A DNA stretch of 64,000 nt from an uncultured Eubacterium sp. Its GTDB lineage: Bacteria; Bacillota; Clostridia; Oscillospirales; Acutalibacteraceae. Shown here in pieces: positions 8,950 to 17,952 of this stretch. Location: assembly GCF_945980375.1 (NCBI RefSeq), contig NZ_CAMFQO010000001.1, forward strand, positions 124,001 to 188,000, read 5' to 3'. A program made the translations under genes and the position numbers. The number at the start of each line of letters is the position of its first letter. Within the stretch, counting starts at the first letter, position 1. Under the pieces are notes generated by a model. The model ran no database searches, was not told the origin of the DNA, and was given only the letters and a program-made list of their open reading frames with translations.

Positions 8950-9090
8950 CAAATATAAAAGTGCATCCCCAAAATTCGAGGATGCACGACATTACATAAT
9001 TACGCACCTAAGTGCTACATAATGCTCATTCCTCGGTAGGCGACAATGCTTATGTCACAGGGACACCTACTGTCTTTGGTTGAACAGCTT
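8950..9090 (-). ncRNA. L10 leader (ribosomal protein autoregulatory RNA)
   Basis: Between rplA and rplJ the - strand carries the typical L10-leader elements: AACCAAAGACAGTAGGTG near the start, the matching CGCCTACCGAGG arm, then downstream helices. A terminator hairpin (8961-8987, GTGCATCC / GGATGCAC) followed by TTTT would act as the attenuator. In known cases excess L10(L12)4 binds the leader and lowers rplJL expression. The match was made by eye, without a covariance model. Confidence 0.85.
8953..8987 (-). terminator. attenuator hairpin within the L10 leader
   Basis: The stem GTGCATCCTCGAA / TTTTGGGGATGCAC is followed on the - strand by a T-rich run. It lies about 60 bp before the rplJ start, where premature termination would set rplJL output. 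Confidence 0.75.
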
Positions 9091-9094
9091 GTAT

Positions 9095-9123
9095 ATTGTA
9101 TCACAAGGAACTAACCTTGTCAA
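9095..9123 (-). promoter_or_regulatory. sigma-70-type promoter of rplJL
   Basis: On the - strand TTGACA (9118-9123) and TACAAT (9095-9100) are separated by 17 bp, just before the L10 leader. It lets rplJL be expressed apart from the upstream rplK-rplA genes. Confidence 0.85.
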
Positions 9124-9131
9124 CACCTTTT

Positions 9132-9839
9132 TTAGTCAGCGTTTGCTGCTGAACCAACCTTTGCAGGATTGATACGAACACCCGGACCCATTGTTGATGC
9201 AACTGCACATGACTTAATGTACTGACCCTTTGCAGCCTCAGGCTTTGCCTTGATAACTGCGTCAAGGAGTGCGTTAAAGTTTTCAAGAAGCTTTTCTGTG
9301 CCAAATGATACCTTGCCGATTGGGCAGTGGATAATATTTGACTTGTCAAGACGGTATTCAATCTTACCTGCCTTTGCTTCCTGAACAGCCTTTGCTACGT
9401 CCATGGTAACTGTGCCTGCCTTTGGTGACGGCATCAAGCCACGAGGACCGAGAACCTTACCCAAACGACCTACAACGCCCATCATATCAGGAGATGCGAT
9501 ACATACATCGAACTCCATCCAGCCGCCTTGAATCTTTTGCATAAGATCCATGTCGCCAACGATGTCTGCGCCTGCTTCCTGAGCTGCCTTTGCAAGATCA
9601 CCCTTTGCGAATACTGCTACCTTAACATCCTTACCTGTACCGTTTGGCAATACTACGGCACCACGAACCTGCTGGTCTGCGTGACGTGAGTCTACACCCA
9701 AACGAATGTGTACTTCTACTGTTTCATCAAACTTTGCTGTTGCAGTCTTTGCTACAAGATCCAAAGCCTCTGTTGATGTGTATAAATTAGCGCGATCAAT
9801 TAATTTTGCGCCTTCTGTATATTTCTTTCCGTGTTTCAT
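9132..9839 (-). CDS. rplA: ribosomal protein uL1
   Basis: The 235-residue protein has the uL1 signature in [21 protein letters not shown] and the normal family length. It binds 23S rRNA at the mobile L1 stalk beside the E site. It follows rplK by 49 bp and lies upstream of the separately promoted rplJL pair, the standard bacterial order. A Shine-Dalgarno CTGGAGG stretch precedes the ATG. Confidence 0.98.
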   Translation of the reverse strand: MKHGKKYTEGAKLIDRANLYTSTEALDLVAKTATAKFDETVEVHIRLGVDSRHADQQVRGAVVLPNGTGKDVKVAVFAKGDLAKAAQEAGADIVGDMDLMQKIQGGWMEFDVCIASPDMMGVVGRLGKVLGPRGLMPSPKAGTVTMDVAKAVQEAKAGKIEYRLDKSNIIHCPIGKVSFGTEKLLENFNALLDAVIKAKPEAAKGQYIKSCAVASTMGPGVRINPAKVGSAANAD

Positions 9840-9888
9840 TAAAAATTACCTCCAGTGGTTAATCGGATTTTTCCTCCCACATAGGGAA

Positions 9889-10314
9889 TTAGTCTTCTAC
9901 TACTACACCCATGCTGCGAGCTGTACCTGCGATCATTGACATAGCTGCCTCGAGCGATGCTGCGTTAAGGTCAGGCATCTTCTGCTCGGCAATCTTCTGA
10001 ATATCAGCCTTTGAGATTGTAGCAACCTTTGTCTTGTTAGGCACACCTGATGCCTTGTCAATGCCGCATGCCTTCTTGATAAGAACTGCTGCAGGCGGTG
10101 TCTTTGTGATGAATGTGAATGTACGGTCTTCATATACAGTAATTACTACAGGAATGATAAGACCTGCGTCATTCTTTGTTCTTTCGTTAAAATCTTTTGT
10201 AAAAGCAACAATGTTTACACCGTGCTGACCGAGAGCCGGACCTACAGGTGGTGCCGGAGTTGCTTTACCGGCAGGAATTTGAAGTTTAATTAAACCTACT
10301 ACCTTTTGAGCCAT
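9889..10314 (-). CDS. rplK: ribosomal protein uL11
   Basis: The start is placed at ATG 10314 ([18 protein letters not shown]), which has AGGAGG 10 bases upstream and gives the normal 141 residues; a longer frame to 10371 adds 19 residues unlike the family. The N-terminal domain carries the proline-rich [16 protein letters not shown] switch, and the C-terminal domain ends with [10 protein letters not shown]. It forms the GTPase-associated centre with 23S rRNA. The 118 bp before it contain two short hairpins (10379-10394 and about 10412-10425) of unknown role. Confidence 0.98.
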   Translation of the reverse strand: MAQKVVGLIKLQIPAGKATPAPPVGPALGQHGVNIVAFTKDFNERTKNDAGLIIPVVITVYEDRTFTFITKTPPAAVLIKKACGIDKASGVPNKTKVATISKADIQKIAEQKMPDLNAASLEAAMSMIAGTARSMGVVVED

Positions 10315-10432
10315 AATTATTTTCCTCCTAAAAAATGTGGTTGTTGGCGGAGAAGCTGTATCTCCTCCCACTCATAAATCCGTTATAAATAACGGCTTAT
10401 GGTAATGCGGACTAAGCCGCTTATTACTAAAA

Positions 10433-10960
10433 TTAATCTTTGACCTTTTCTAATTGGTCAAGTTCAAAATCAACTGAAGTTTCACGACCGAACATTGATA
10501 CAACAGCCTGTACGCTGTTATTAGCTGTGTCGATAGATTCTACCGTACCGGTGAAGCCCTCAAGCGGACCGTCGATAACGGTTACCATATCGCCAACCTC
10601 GTACTGAACCTCTACCGTAACCTTTTCTACGCCGAGATTTCTAACCTCTTCCTCGGTCAAAGCAACAGGCTTGCCCTCGGGGCCAACAAAGCCTGCACAG
10701 CCTCTTGTGTTACGAACGATGTACCAAGTGTCGTCTGTCATAACCATTTTGACCATGATATATGAAGGAAAAATCTTCCTTTCGATTTCCTTCTTTGTAC
10801 CATCGTCCTTAACCTCAACAACAGTTTCGGTAGGAATGACAATTTCTTGAATCATATCAGTAAGATTTAGGTTTTCGACCTTATTTTTAAGGTCGGTTGC
10901 CACCTTGTTTTCATAGCCTGAAAATGTGTGGGCAACATACCATTTTGCTTCTTCCATCAT
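10433..10960 (-). CDS. nusG: transcription termination/antitermination factor NusG
   Basis: The 175-residue protein has an NGN domain (KWYVAHTFSGYENKVATDL at the start) and a C-terminal KOW domain (VGDMVTVIDGPLEGFTGTV). It binds RNA polymerase and couples it to ribosomes or termination factors. It lies 12 bp after secE in the conserved secE-nusG order. Two adjacent ATG codons follow AAGGAGG; either could be used. Confidence 0.98.
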   Translation of the reverse strand: MMEEAKWYVAHTFSGYENKVATDLKNKVENLNLTDMIQEIVIPTETVVEVKDDGTKKEIERKIFPSYIMVKMVMTDDTWYIVRNTRGCAGFVGPEGKPVALTEEEVRNLGVEKVTVEVQYEVGDMVTVIDGPLEGFTGTVESIDTANNSVQAVVSMFGRETSVDFELDQLEKVKD

Positions 10961-10972
10961 TTGCCTCCTTAA

Positions 10973-11314
10973 TTATTCGGCAGTGGTGGCTTCTGTTGTT
11001 AATTCGGTAAGAGCCTCAGTAGTTGTTTCTGCTGTTGTCTCTTCTGCCTGGCTTGTTGTTGTTTGAGCCAACTGCTTAATACCCTTCATACCGCTTGTAA
11101 GACCAAGGTCGATAACATAGATAACCGCACTGACAATAGCGATTACTACTATAACGACAACGGTATTTTTAAGTACTTCCTTTGCCTTAGGCCATGTAAC
11201 CTTCTTACCCTCACTGTTAACACTCTTGAAGAAACTTGCGATTGACTTGAACGGATTTTTCTTAGACTTTGACTTTTTGCTGTCTGTCTTCTTAGCCTTC
11301 TTATCTTCAGCCAT
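10973..11314 (-). CDS. secE: preprotein translocase subunit SecE, with Thr/Glu-rich extracellular tail
   Basis: The core is clear: a VTWPKAKEVLKNTVVV amphipathic region leading into one membrane helix (about residues 50-70). The protein has 113 residues against about 60 in many Firmicutes. The extra length is a Lys/Ser-rich N-terminus and a C-terminal tail of some 34 residues made mostly of Thr, Glu and Ala. With the normal N-in topology that tail would lie outside the cell. It sits between rpmG and nusG as expected. Confidence 0.95.
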   Translation of the reverse strand: MAEDKKAKKTDSKKSKSKKNPFKSIASFFKSVNSEGKKVTWPKAKEVLKNTVVVIVVIAIVSAVIYVIDLGLTSGMKGIKQLAQTTTSQAEETTAETTTEALTELTTEATTAE

Positions 11315-11327
11315 CGTTATTCCTCCG

Positions 11328-11477
11328 TTACTTTGTTTCTCTGTGAAGTGTGTGCTTCTTACAGAAACGACAATACTTGTTCATTTCAAGTCTGTCAGGT
11401 GTGTTTTTCTTGTTTTTCATTGTGTTGTAATTGCGTTGTTTGCATTCAGTGCAAGCTAATGTAATCTTAACTCTCAT
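11328..11477 (-). CDS. rpmG: ribosomal protein bL33, zinc-ribbon form
   Basis: A 49-residue frame starts [17 protein letters not shown] at ATG 11477 with AGGAGG 8 bases upstream. Cys pairs at 9/12 and 36/39 make the C+ zinc-ribbon type of bL33. It is the first gene of the rpmG-secE-nusG operon, lying 13 bp before secE. Confidence 0.97.
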   Translation of the reverse strand: MRVKITLACTECKQRNYNTMKNKKNTPDRLEMNKYCRFCKKHTLHRETK

Positions 11478-11513
11478 TTTGGCACCTCCTAATTAATTTC
11501 GATAACAATCTCC

Positions 11514-11544
11514 CTCGTGTTGCCACGCCCGCAACGCTTACGAG
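11514..11544 (-). promoter_or_regulatory. leader hairpin before rpmG
   Basis: In the 5' leader of the rpmG operon, CTCGT/ACGAG and GTTGC/GCAAC pair around a GGGCGTG loop. No T-run follows. Its role is unknown; leader stability or autoregulation is possible. Confidence 0.45.
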
Positions 11545-11591
11545 CTTAAATCAGGGCACAAAAAATAAACCCTTTTTGACGAGGTACAAAG

Positions 11592-11620
11592 ACTATACCA
11601 CATTTGTCAACATATGTCAA
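11592..11620 (-). promoter_or_regulatory. promoter of rpmG-secE-nusG
   Basis: On the - strand TTGACA (11615-11620) and TATAGT (11592-11597) are 17 bp apart, about 115 bp before the rpmG start. Confidence 0.8.
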
Positions 11621-11721
11621 GGATTAAATTATTAAAAACATTGCAAAATTACAATTGATTTTTTGCTTCTTATAATATATTATATATCTGTATTTATTAC
11701 AATATATATTGGGTGAAAGAG

Positions 11722-12837
11722 ATGAAGGTTGTAATTATCGGCGGCGGTGCCTCGGGCATTACTGCAGCGATTAGTTTAAAACAGAATAACCCCAAAATTG
11801 ATGTTACGGTGCTGGAGCATCTTGACGAGATACTGAAAAAGATACACGCAACCGGCAACGGCAGATGCAACATTGCAAACAAAAACGCAGAGCATTACCG
11901 CGAGGTTGAGGAGCTTTTGACGTCACTCGGCTTAATGCTTCGAGAGGACGAAGACGGCAGAATGTACCCATACTCGTTGCAGGCAGGAACAGTTGTACAG
12001 GTGATGAGGTCTGCGTGTGACAGGCTTGGAATAAAAATAATTACAGGATGTACGGTAAAAAAAGCAGAGCACCGCGACAACACCTATTACATACACACCG
12101 ACAAGGGAGAATTTGAGGCTGACGCGCTTGTACTTGCAACAGGAGGCAAGGCGCAAGGTGCACTTGGCTCTGACGGGAGCGGATACGCATACGCAAGAGC
12201 ATTCGGTCACACGGTAACAGAGCTGTCCCCTGCTCTTGTTCAGATGACATCGTCAAACAAAACCTGTCGCATACTTAAAGGAACAAGAACAAAATGTAAT
12301 GTTAAGATTGAAACAAACGGAGAAATCGTCGGTGAAGAGTACGGCGAGCTACTGTTTACGGATTACGGCCTATCGGGTATTGTGATAATGAATCTTTCTC
12401 ACCTAATAAGCGACAGAAGGCTTGCATCAGGTGAGGACAAATCGGTTGCCGTAATTGATTTTGTACCGGAGGTAAGCGAGGAGGCTCTGGCAGAGCATTA
12501 CAACCGCTTCGGCACATTTGAGGGAATACTCGGGCAAAAGCTTTGCAGGGTGCTCGAAAAGCAATCGGGCGGTGATGTAGAAAAAGTAGTAAAATGTATT
12601 AAGCATCAGCGTATCATTATTACAGGCACAAAGGGCTATGACTTTGCACAAATCACAAACGGCGGTGTGCCGAACAGCGAGCTTACAGAAGGTAATGAAT
12701 CAACAATAAATAAAAACCTTTATATTATAGGTGAGTTAACCGACAATCAATTTGAATGCGGAGGATACAATTTGACCTACGCACTATACAGCGGAATTAA
12801 TGCCGCAAACAGTATTACCGCGAGGGTACAAGGCTAA
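11722..12837 (+). CDS. FAD-dependent oxidoreductase, BaiN/HI0933 (YhiN) family
   Basis: The protein begins with the FAD-binding turn VVIIGGGASGITAAI, and HATGNGRCNIANKN near residue 47 is the family hallmark. The closing GGYNLTYALYSGINAA is the second flavin-contact region. The 371-residue length is near normal. ATG 11722 is preferred because it directly precedes the flavin motif; GTG 11713 would add three residues. The family is widespread and mostly uncharacterised. Some members act on bile acids or flavin-linked reductions, but no substrate can be assigned here. The next gene starts 1 bp after the stop. Confidence 0.9.
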   Translation: MKVVIIGGGASGITAAISLKQNNPKIDVTVLEHLDEILKKIHATGNGRCNIANKNAEHYREVEELLTSLGLMLREDEDGRMYPYSLQAGTVVQVMRSACDRLGIKIITGCTVKKAEHRDNTYYIHTDKGEFEADALVLATGGKAQGALGSDGSGYAYARAFGHTVTELSPALVQMTSSNKTCRILKGTRTKCNVKIETNGEIVGEEYGELLFTDYGLSGIVIMNLSHLISDRRLASGEDKSVAVIDFVPEVSEEALAEHYNRFGTFEGILGQKLCRVLEKQSGGDVEKVVKCIKHQRIIITGTKGYDFAQITNGGVPNSELTEGNESTINKNLYIIGELTDNQFECGGYNLTYALYSGINAANSITARVQG

Positions 12838-12838
12838 T

Positions 12839-14446
12839 ATGATAAGAATAAACGAAATTAAGCTTTCGCTTGACGACGGCGAGGATTTGCTGAAGAAGAA
12901 AGCGGCAAAGATATTAAAGATAAACGAAAAATACATAACGAGCCTTACCATATTCAAAAAGAGTGTGGATGCAAGGCACAGGGACGATGTGCACTTTACA
13001 TACAGTGTTGACGTCACTATTTCCCTTGACGAAAACCAGATTGCAGGCAAATGCAAATCAAACAAGGTGTCATTGGTAAAGCCATATGTATACAACATAC
13101 CTGTGAACAGAAGAAAATCAAAATTCCGTCCTATTGTTGTGGGCTTCGGTCCCGCAGGTATGCTTGCAGGATTGATACTTGCCCAGGCAGGCGCAGAGCC
13201 TATCATTTTGGAGCGTGGTAAGGACATTGATGCAAGGCAACGTGACGTAAACGAATTTTGGACAAAACGCAGGCTTGACGAGGAAAGCAATGTTCAGTTC
13301 GGTGAGGGAGGAGCAGGCACATTTTCCGACGGAAAACTGACAACCGGAATAAAAAGTCCTTTTATACGCAAGGTACTTGAGGAGCTGTACGAGGCAGGTG
13401 CACCTGAGGAAATACTGTATTCTTCAAAGCCGCACATCGGCACGGACAGGCTTGCAATAGTTGTAAAAAATATACGAAAAAAAATAGAACGACTCGGCGG
13501 CGAGGTAAGGCTTGAGTGCAGGCTTGACAAGCTGTTAATCGCAAACGGTGCCGTGCAGGGAGTGTCGTACATTCACCACGGCGAAAGGTACGATATGGAA
13601 ACCGACAGCGTAATAATGGCAATAGGTCACAGCGCAAGAGATACGGTGGAAATGCTGTACAACCTCGGTGTAGAAATAATACAAAAGCCGTTTTCCGTAG
13701 GTGCAAGAATAGAGCACCCGCAAAGCCTTATAAACAAGGCACAGTACGGCAAATTTGCAAATCACCCAAAGCTCGGTGCTGCTGATTACAAGCTTGCCTG
13801 CCACGGCTTGCACGAGCGCGGAGCATACACATTCTGTATGTGCCCGGGCGGTACGGTTGTTGCCGCCGCAAGCGAAAAGGAGGGCGTAATTGTAAACGGA
13901 ATGAGCTCACTTGCAAGAGACGGAGAAAATGCAAATTCCGCACTTTTGGTCGGAATAGAGCCAAAGGATTTTCCGTCAGACCATCCGCTTGCAGGCATAT
14001 ATTACCAAAGAGAGATTGAGCACAAAGCCTTTGTGCTCGGTGGCGGCGACTACAAGGCACCCGCCCAGCTTGTGGGCGACTTTCTTGCCGGAAAGGAAAG
14101 CAAGGGGCTCGGTGATGTTCATCCGACCTGCCCTACCGGAGTTACGCTGACTGACATAGAAGAATGTCTGCCTGCAAAGGTGTGTGCAACAATGAAGGAC
14201 GCCATTGTGCAAATGGACAACAAGCTGCACGGCTTTAATCTGTACGACGCGGTGCTGACTGCACCTGAAACAAGAAGCTCAAGCAGTGTGCGTATTCTGC
14301 GTGATGAATTTATGGAATGTAACATTCAGGGTGTGTATCCCTGCGGTGAGGGTGCGGGATATGCCGGAGGCATTGTGTCTGCCGCAGTTGACGGCATAAA
14401 ATGTGCCGAGGCTGTATTGGCAGACGAGCACTACAAAATAGGTTGA
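12839..14446 (+). CDS. uncharacterised FAD-dependent dehydrogenase (COG2509-type)
   Basis: The 535-residue protein has an N-terminal domain of about 90 residues, then the FAD-binding region PIVVGFGPAGMLAGLILAQ. The family stretch VQFGEGGAGTFSDGKLTTGI follows, and a C-terminal flavin-contact region YPCGEGAGYAGGIVSAAVDG closes it. The start at 12839 directly follows the upstream stop, so the two FAD genes are translationally coupled. This family is conserved in many anaerobes, but its reaction is not established. Confidence 0.9.
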   Translation: MIRINEIKLSLDDGEDLLKKKAAKILKINEKYITSLTIFKKSVDARHRDDVHFTYSVDVTISLDENQIAGKCKSNKVSLVKPYVYNIPVNRRKSKFRPIVVGFGPAGMLAGLILAQAGAEPIILERGKDIDARQRDVNEFWTKRRLDEESNVQFGEGGAGTFSDGKLTTGIKSPFIRKVLEELYEAGAPEEILYSSKPHIGTDRLAIVVKNIRKKIERLGGEVRLECRLDKLLIANGAVQGVSYIHHGERYDMETDSVIMAIGHSARDTVEMLYNLGVEIIQKPFSVGARIEHPQSLINKAQYGKFANHPKLGAADYKLACHGLHERGAYTFCMCPGGTVVAAASEKEGVIVNGMSSLARDGENANSALLVGIEPKDFPSDHPLAGIYYQREIEHKAFVLGGGDYKAPAQLVGDFLAGKESKGLGDVHPTCPTGVTLTDIEECLPAKVCATMKDAIVQMDNKLHGFNLYDAVLTAPETRSSSSVRILRDEFMECNIQGVYPCGEGAGYAGGIVSAAVDGIKCAEAVLADEHYKIG

Positions 14447-14471
14447 CTAAAGCAAATATTAATAGTATAAT
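14443..14471 (+). promoter_or_regulatory. promoter of glyS
   Basis: TTGACT and TATAAT are separated by 17 bp. The -35 hexamer overlaps the stop codon of the preceding FAD gene, and the glyS start follows 30 bp downstream. Confidence 0.85.
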
Positions 14472-14501
14472 ATATAACATCAATTTTTGGAGGATATATC
14501 A

Positions 14502-15884
14502 ATGTTAAATTCTGAAAAAACACTTGATCAAATCGTAGCTCTTTGCAAGGGCAGAGGCTTTGTTTATCCGGGTAGCGAAATTTACGGCGGTCTTGCAAAC
14601 ACTTGGGATTACGGACCGTTGGGTGTTGAGCTTAAAACCAACATCAAAAACGCTTGGAGAAAAAAATTCATACAGGAAAACAAATACAATGTTGGGCTTG
14701 ATTCTGCAATTTTGATGAATCCGCAGACATGGGTTGCCTCGGGACATTTGGGTGGATTTTCAGATCCTCTTATGGATTGCTGTGAATGCAAAACCCGTCA
14801 CAGAGCAGACCAGCTTATCGAAGACTTTGACGGCACAAACGTTGCAGGCTGGAGCAACGAGCAGCTCAGCGAATACATCAAGGAAAAGAATATTCCGTGT
14901 CCAAACTGCGGTGCTCACAACTTTACGGACATCCGTCAGTTTAACCTTATGTTCAAAACATTCCAGGGTGTAACCGAGGACAGCAAGGACGAAATTTATC
15001 TTCGTCCCGAAACTGCACAGGGCATCTTTGTAAACTTTGCAAATATCCAAAGAACAACAAGAAGAAAGGTTCCTTTCGGTGTTGCTCAAATCGGTAAATC
15101 ATTTAGAAACGAAATCACTCCGGGTAAGTTCATCTTCCGTGTACGCGAATTTGAGCAAATGGAGCTTGAGTTCTTCTGCAAGCCGGGCACAGACCTTGAG
15201 TGGTTTGAATATTGGAGAGGCTTCTGCAGAGATTGGCTTTACTCACTCAACATCAAGCCTGAAAACCTAAGGCTTCGTGACCACGACCCCGAGGAGCTTT
15301 GCTTCTACTCAAAGGCTACAACAGACTTTGAATATAACTTCCCGTTCGGCTGGGGTGAGCTTTGGGGCGTAGCAGACAGAACAGACTACGACCTCACACA
15401 GCACATCAACACATCGGGCAAAAACCTTGAATACTTTGACGGTACGACAAACGAAAGGTACATTCCATATGTTATCGAGCCGTCGCTCGGTGTTGAAAGA
15501 TTGTTCCTTGCAGTTCTTTGCGAGGCATATGACGAGGAGGTTTTGGATGCTGAAAAGAACGATACAAGAATCGTTATGCATTTCCATCCGACACTGGCTC
15601 CGTACAAGTGTGCCGTGCTTCCTCTTTCAAAGAAGCTCAACGAGCAGGCAGAGGAAGTATTCCAAAGCCTTTCAAAGAAATTTATGGTTGATTACGATGA
15701 CGCAGGCTCAATCGGTAAGAGATACCGCAGACAAGACGAAATCGGTACACCGTACTGCATCACATACGACTTTGACTCTGTTGAGGACGGCTGTGTAACA
15801 GTACGTGACAGAGATACTATGGAGCAGGTTAGATTGCCTATCTCCGAGCTTGAAGCATTTATTGAAGAAAAAATTGCTTTCTAA
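14502..15884 (+). CDS. glyS: glycyl-tRNA synthetase, single-chain class II type
   Basis: The start is ATG 14502, 8 bases after GGAGG, giving 460 residues. Motif 1 lies in the N-terminal [16 protein letters not shown] region. Motif 2 is in [20 protein letters not shown] and motif 3 in [16 protein letters not shown]-terminal anticodon-binding domain follows ([20 protein letters not shown]). This is the dimeric GlyRS of Gram-positives and eukaryotes rather than the alpha2-beta2 enzyme. A CxxC-xn-CPNC insertion (residues near 90-140) may bind zinc. It is a monocistronic unit with its own promoter and terminator. Confidence 0.97.
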   Translation: MLNSEKTLDQIVALCKGRGFVYPGSEIYGGLANTWDYGPLGVELKTNIKNAWRKKFIQENKYNVGLDSAILMNPQTWVASGHLGGFSDPLMDCCECKTRHRADQLIEDFDGTNVAGWSNEQLSEYIKEKNIPCPNCGAHNFTDIRQFNLMFKTFQGVTEDSKDEIYLRPETAQGIFVNFANIQRTTRRKVPFGVAQIGKSFRNEITPGKFIFRVREFEQMELEFFCKPGTDLEWFEYWRGFCRDWLYSLNIKPENLRLRDHDPEELCFYSKATTDFEYNFPFGWGELWGVADRTDYDLTQHINTSGKNLEYFDGTTNERYIPYVIEPSLGVERLFLAVLCEAYDEEVLDAEKNDTRIVMHFHPTLAPYKCAVLPLSKKLNEQAEEVFQSLSKKFMVDYDDAGSIGKRYRRQDEIGTPYCITYDFDSVEDGCVTVRDRDTMEQVRLPISELEAFIEEKIAF

Positions 15885-15903
15885 ATAACAAATAATAAAA
15901 ACA

Positions 15904-15935
15904 CGGGTTGAGTTTGAAATTCTCAACCCGTTTTT
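15904..15935. terminator. intrinsic terminator after glyS (shared, convergent)
   Basis: A 9-bp stem CGGGTTGAG / CTCAACCCG with a 9-base loop is followed by TTTTT on the + strand. The convergent gene ends 2 bp beyond it, and A residues on the other side let it serve both directions. Confidence 0.88.
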
Positions 15936-15936
15936 A

Positions 15937-17787
15937 TTACTTTATTTCTACATTATCTGCCTTTATGAATTTATCCGAATCCTTTGTGTAGGTAACAGTA
16001 ACCTTGTCGCCCTTTTTCATCAAAAGAACATCCATACAATCCGTAACCTTAATGTAGTAATACTTTTCCTTTACCTGAAGATAATATACTGTGTTGCCGT
16101 CGTTTACAGATGTCTTAATATCCGTAATTTCACCTGTTACGGTAAGCTTTTCAGGCTCAACTGCATCGGTATCGCCGTCAACATTCTCACCTGCCACAGT
16201 GCTTGCGCTTGCATCAACCTTATAGTCGTCGGCATCCGCATTTTCGTCAACCACATTTTTATCCTTGAGTGCTGAAATATAGTTTTCAACAGCGGCATTA
16301 AGGGCATTTGTGTGTGATTTTTCAATATCAAGAAGACCTGTGCCTACGATAGTTTTGTCATCAAGGTTTACAAGTGCATAGCCCTTAACGGTGTAGCCGG
16401 AGCCGTAAAGCGACATAAAGTAGGTTGGCTGATCCTCAATATCAAGAAGAATCGGGAAGGTTGCCATATATCCGTAGTTTTGAACAAGGTCAACAGCCGA
16501 CGCCTGTGCCGAGCTTTCCTGTGCACCGCCGTTCTTATAGTAACGCAATTCCTTTGTACGCTGATTGCAAAGAATGAAGCCGAAGTTTGATGTGTCAGCC
16601 TCTGATGAGGTTACGCCTGTATATACCCAAACGTCGTCATCCATAGCAATAACACCGTTACCGCTTGATGTTACGTTAACATCATTTTGGAAAATAATTG
16701 AGTTCCAGAAGCCGTTGGACAGTCTGCCGTGATAATTGTACTGCTGAATAACAAGTGCTTCGCTGTAAACAACGTCAATCCAGTTAAGAGAGTTATCCGT
16801 ACGGATTTGTCCCATACTGTAATACTCGCTTTCACCGGTAAGAGCATCGGTAATGATAGCACCCTTAACATCTGTACCGCCGAACAAGCCGATAGTTTTG
16901 TCAAGCACAGGAGTAATCCAATACGGATGAGCATCATCATCAATCTCGAAATTCGGAGTGTCAAGAATTTCGGTAGGATATTGGAATCTCAAGTGACGAA
17001 TAAGCCTTTCGTTAAACAGCTCGGTAGGTGAATACTTGATACCGCTGCCGAATTTTTCAACACAGTTAACAACGGCAACCTTTTGGCTGACAAGGTCAGT
17101 CATCATATATGCAGGCAAGCCGTTCTTTGTATTGTTAAACCATTTGAAAACATTTGCATATTCCAAATATGCAACTCTGACAGGGTGGTTCTTATAATTG
17201 ATTTGGGTAGAAACATTTGATACAACATACTGGCTCTTGTATTCCGAAAGAGAGCCCAACTGCTGATCGGCAAGCACCTTTGATGTAGCGGCATCAAGAC
17301 GTGGAACATCGGTATAATTTATATCCTTAAAATCCTCTGTAAAGCTGCTTTCCTTAACATCAACAAGCTCGCTGTAGCTTTTTGCCCTAAGCAATGTGCA
17401 GCCCGAAATGTAGCCGACAACCATAACCAAAAGCATCATTGCCACAAGAACTATCGGGAATACGGAACGCTTTTTGCAATACTCTCTGCGTTCTATTTTT
17501 GTCCTTGCACCGCAAAGCACGTAAAAGACTCCGCAGAACACCGCAATAATTACAAACCAGAATGTATAAAAATCGGTTGATTTGAAATTCATTGCAGGAA
17601 GCATCATATAGTAAGCGCCTGCACCGATAACTGCCGTAATGATAAACGACAGCAAAAGCTTTAGCGCAACCTTTGGAGGTCTTACTACAACCTCAACCTC
17701 GTTGCTTGAAGGCCATTTGAATTTTGACTTGAAGTCCTCAATTACCTCATCTGCGTCAAAATCCATATTAGGAATTTTATCACTCAT
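15937..17787 (-). CDS. large membrane-anchored protein of unknown function
   Basis: The 616-residue protein has a short cytoplasmic start, three membrane segments (about residues 44-65, 76-94 and 107-129) and a long soluble part of nearly 500 residues, probably outside the cell. The last 75 residues look like a small beta-barrel (LTVTGEITDIKTSVNDGNTV ... KGDKVTVTYTKD), suggestive of an OB fold, preceded by an acidic Ala/Val/Asp linker. I do not recognise a family. AAGGAG precedes the ATG. It is monocistronic between glyS and pnp, convergent to glyS. A role at the cell surface is inferred only from topology. Confidence 0.8.
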   Translation of the reverse strand: MSDKIPNMDFDADEVIEDFKSKFKWPSSNEVEVVVRPPKVALKLLLSFIITAVIGAGAYYMMLPAMNFKSTDFYTFWFVIIAVFCGVFYVLCGARTKIERREYCKKRSVFPIVLVAMMLLVMVVGYISGCTLLRAKSYSELVDVKESSFTEDFKDINYTDVPRLDAATSKVLADQQLGSLSEYKSQYVVSNVSTQINYKNHPVRVAYLEYANVFKWFNNTKNGLPAYMMTDLVSQKVAVVNCVEKFGSGIKYSPTELFNERLIRHLRFQYPTEILDTPNFEIDDDAHPYWITPVLDKTIGLFGGTDVKGAIITDALTGESEYYSMGQIRTDNSLNWIDVVYSEALVIQQYNYHGRLSNGFWNSIIFQNDVNVTSSGNGVIAMDDDVWVYTGVTSSEADTSNFGFILCNQRTKELRYYKNGGAQESSAQASAVDLVQNYGYMATFPILLDIEDQPTYFMSLYGSGYTVKGYALVNLDDKTIVGTGLLDIEKSHTNALNAAVENYISALKDKNVVDENADADDYKVDASASTVAGENVDGDTDAVEPEKLTVTGEITDIKTSVNDGNTVYYLQVKEKYYYIKVTDCMDVLLMKKGDKVTVTYTKDSDKFIKADNVEIK

Positions 17788-17892
17788 AGAATATCTCCTT
17801 AAAATATAGTAATGATATTATACTATATATAAGCCCTTTAATCAAGACAATAAATTTTACCTCATTGTAAACAAAGGGCAAAGCTGTAATTG

Positions 17893-17940
17893 CCTACATC
17901 TGCTCAAATGCGACGGCTCCCCTTGCAACAAGAGGAGCCG
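17893..17940 (+). repeat. CCCCTCAG-type intergenic repeat, copy B (degenerate)
   Basis: The sequence keeps the ATGCGACGGCTCCCCTTG core and the closing GAGGAGCCG arm, folding as GGCTCC/GGAGCC, but the ATCCCCTCAGTC opening is lost. It lies 13 bp past the pnp stop. Confidence 0.6.
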
Positions 17941-17952
17941 TAATAATTTTTA

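Noticed and set aside
10315-10371. Longer N-terminus for uL11
   Set aside because: The extra 19 residues are unlike uL11 and contain the Shine-Dalgarno for ATG 10314.
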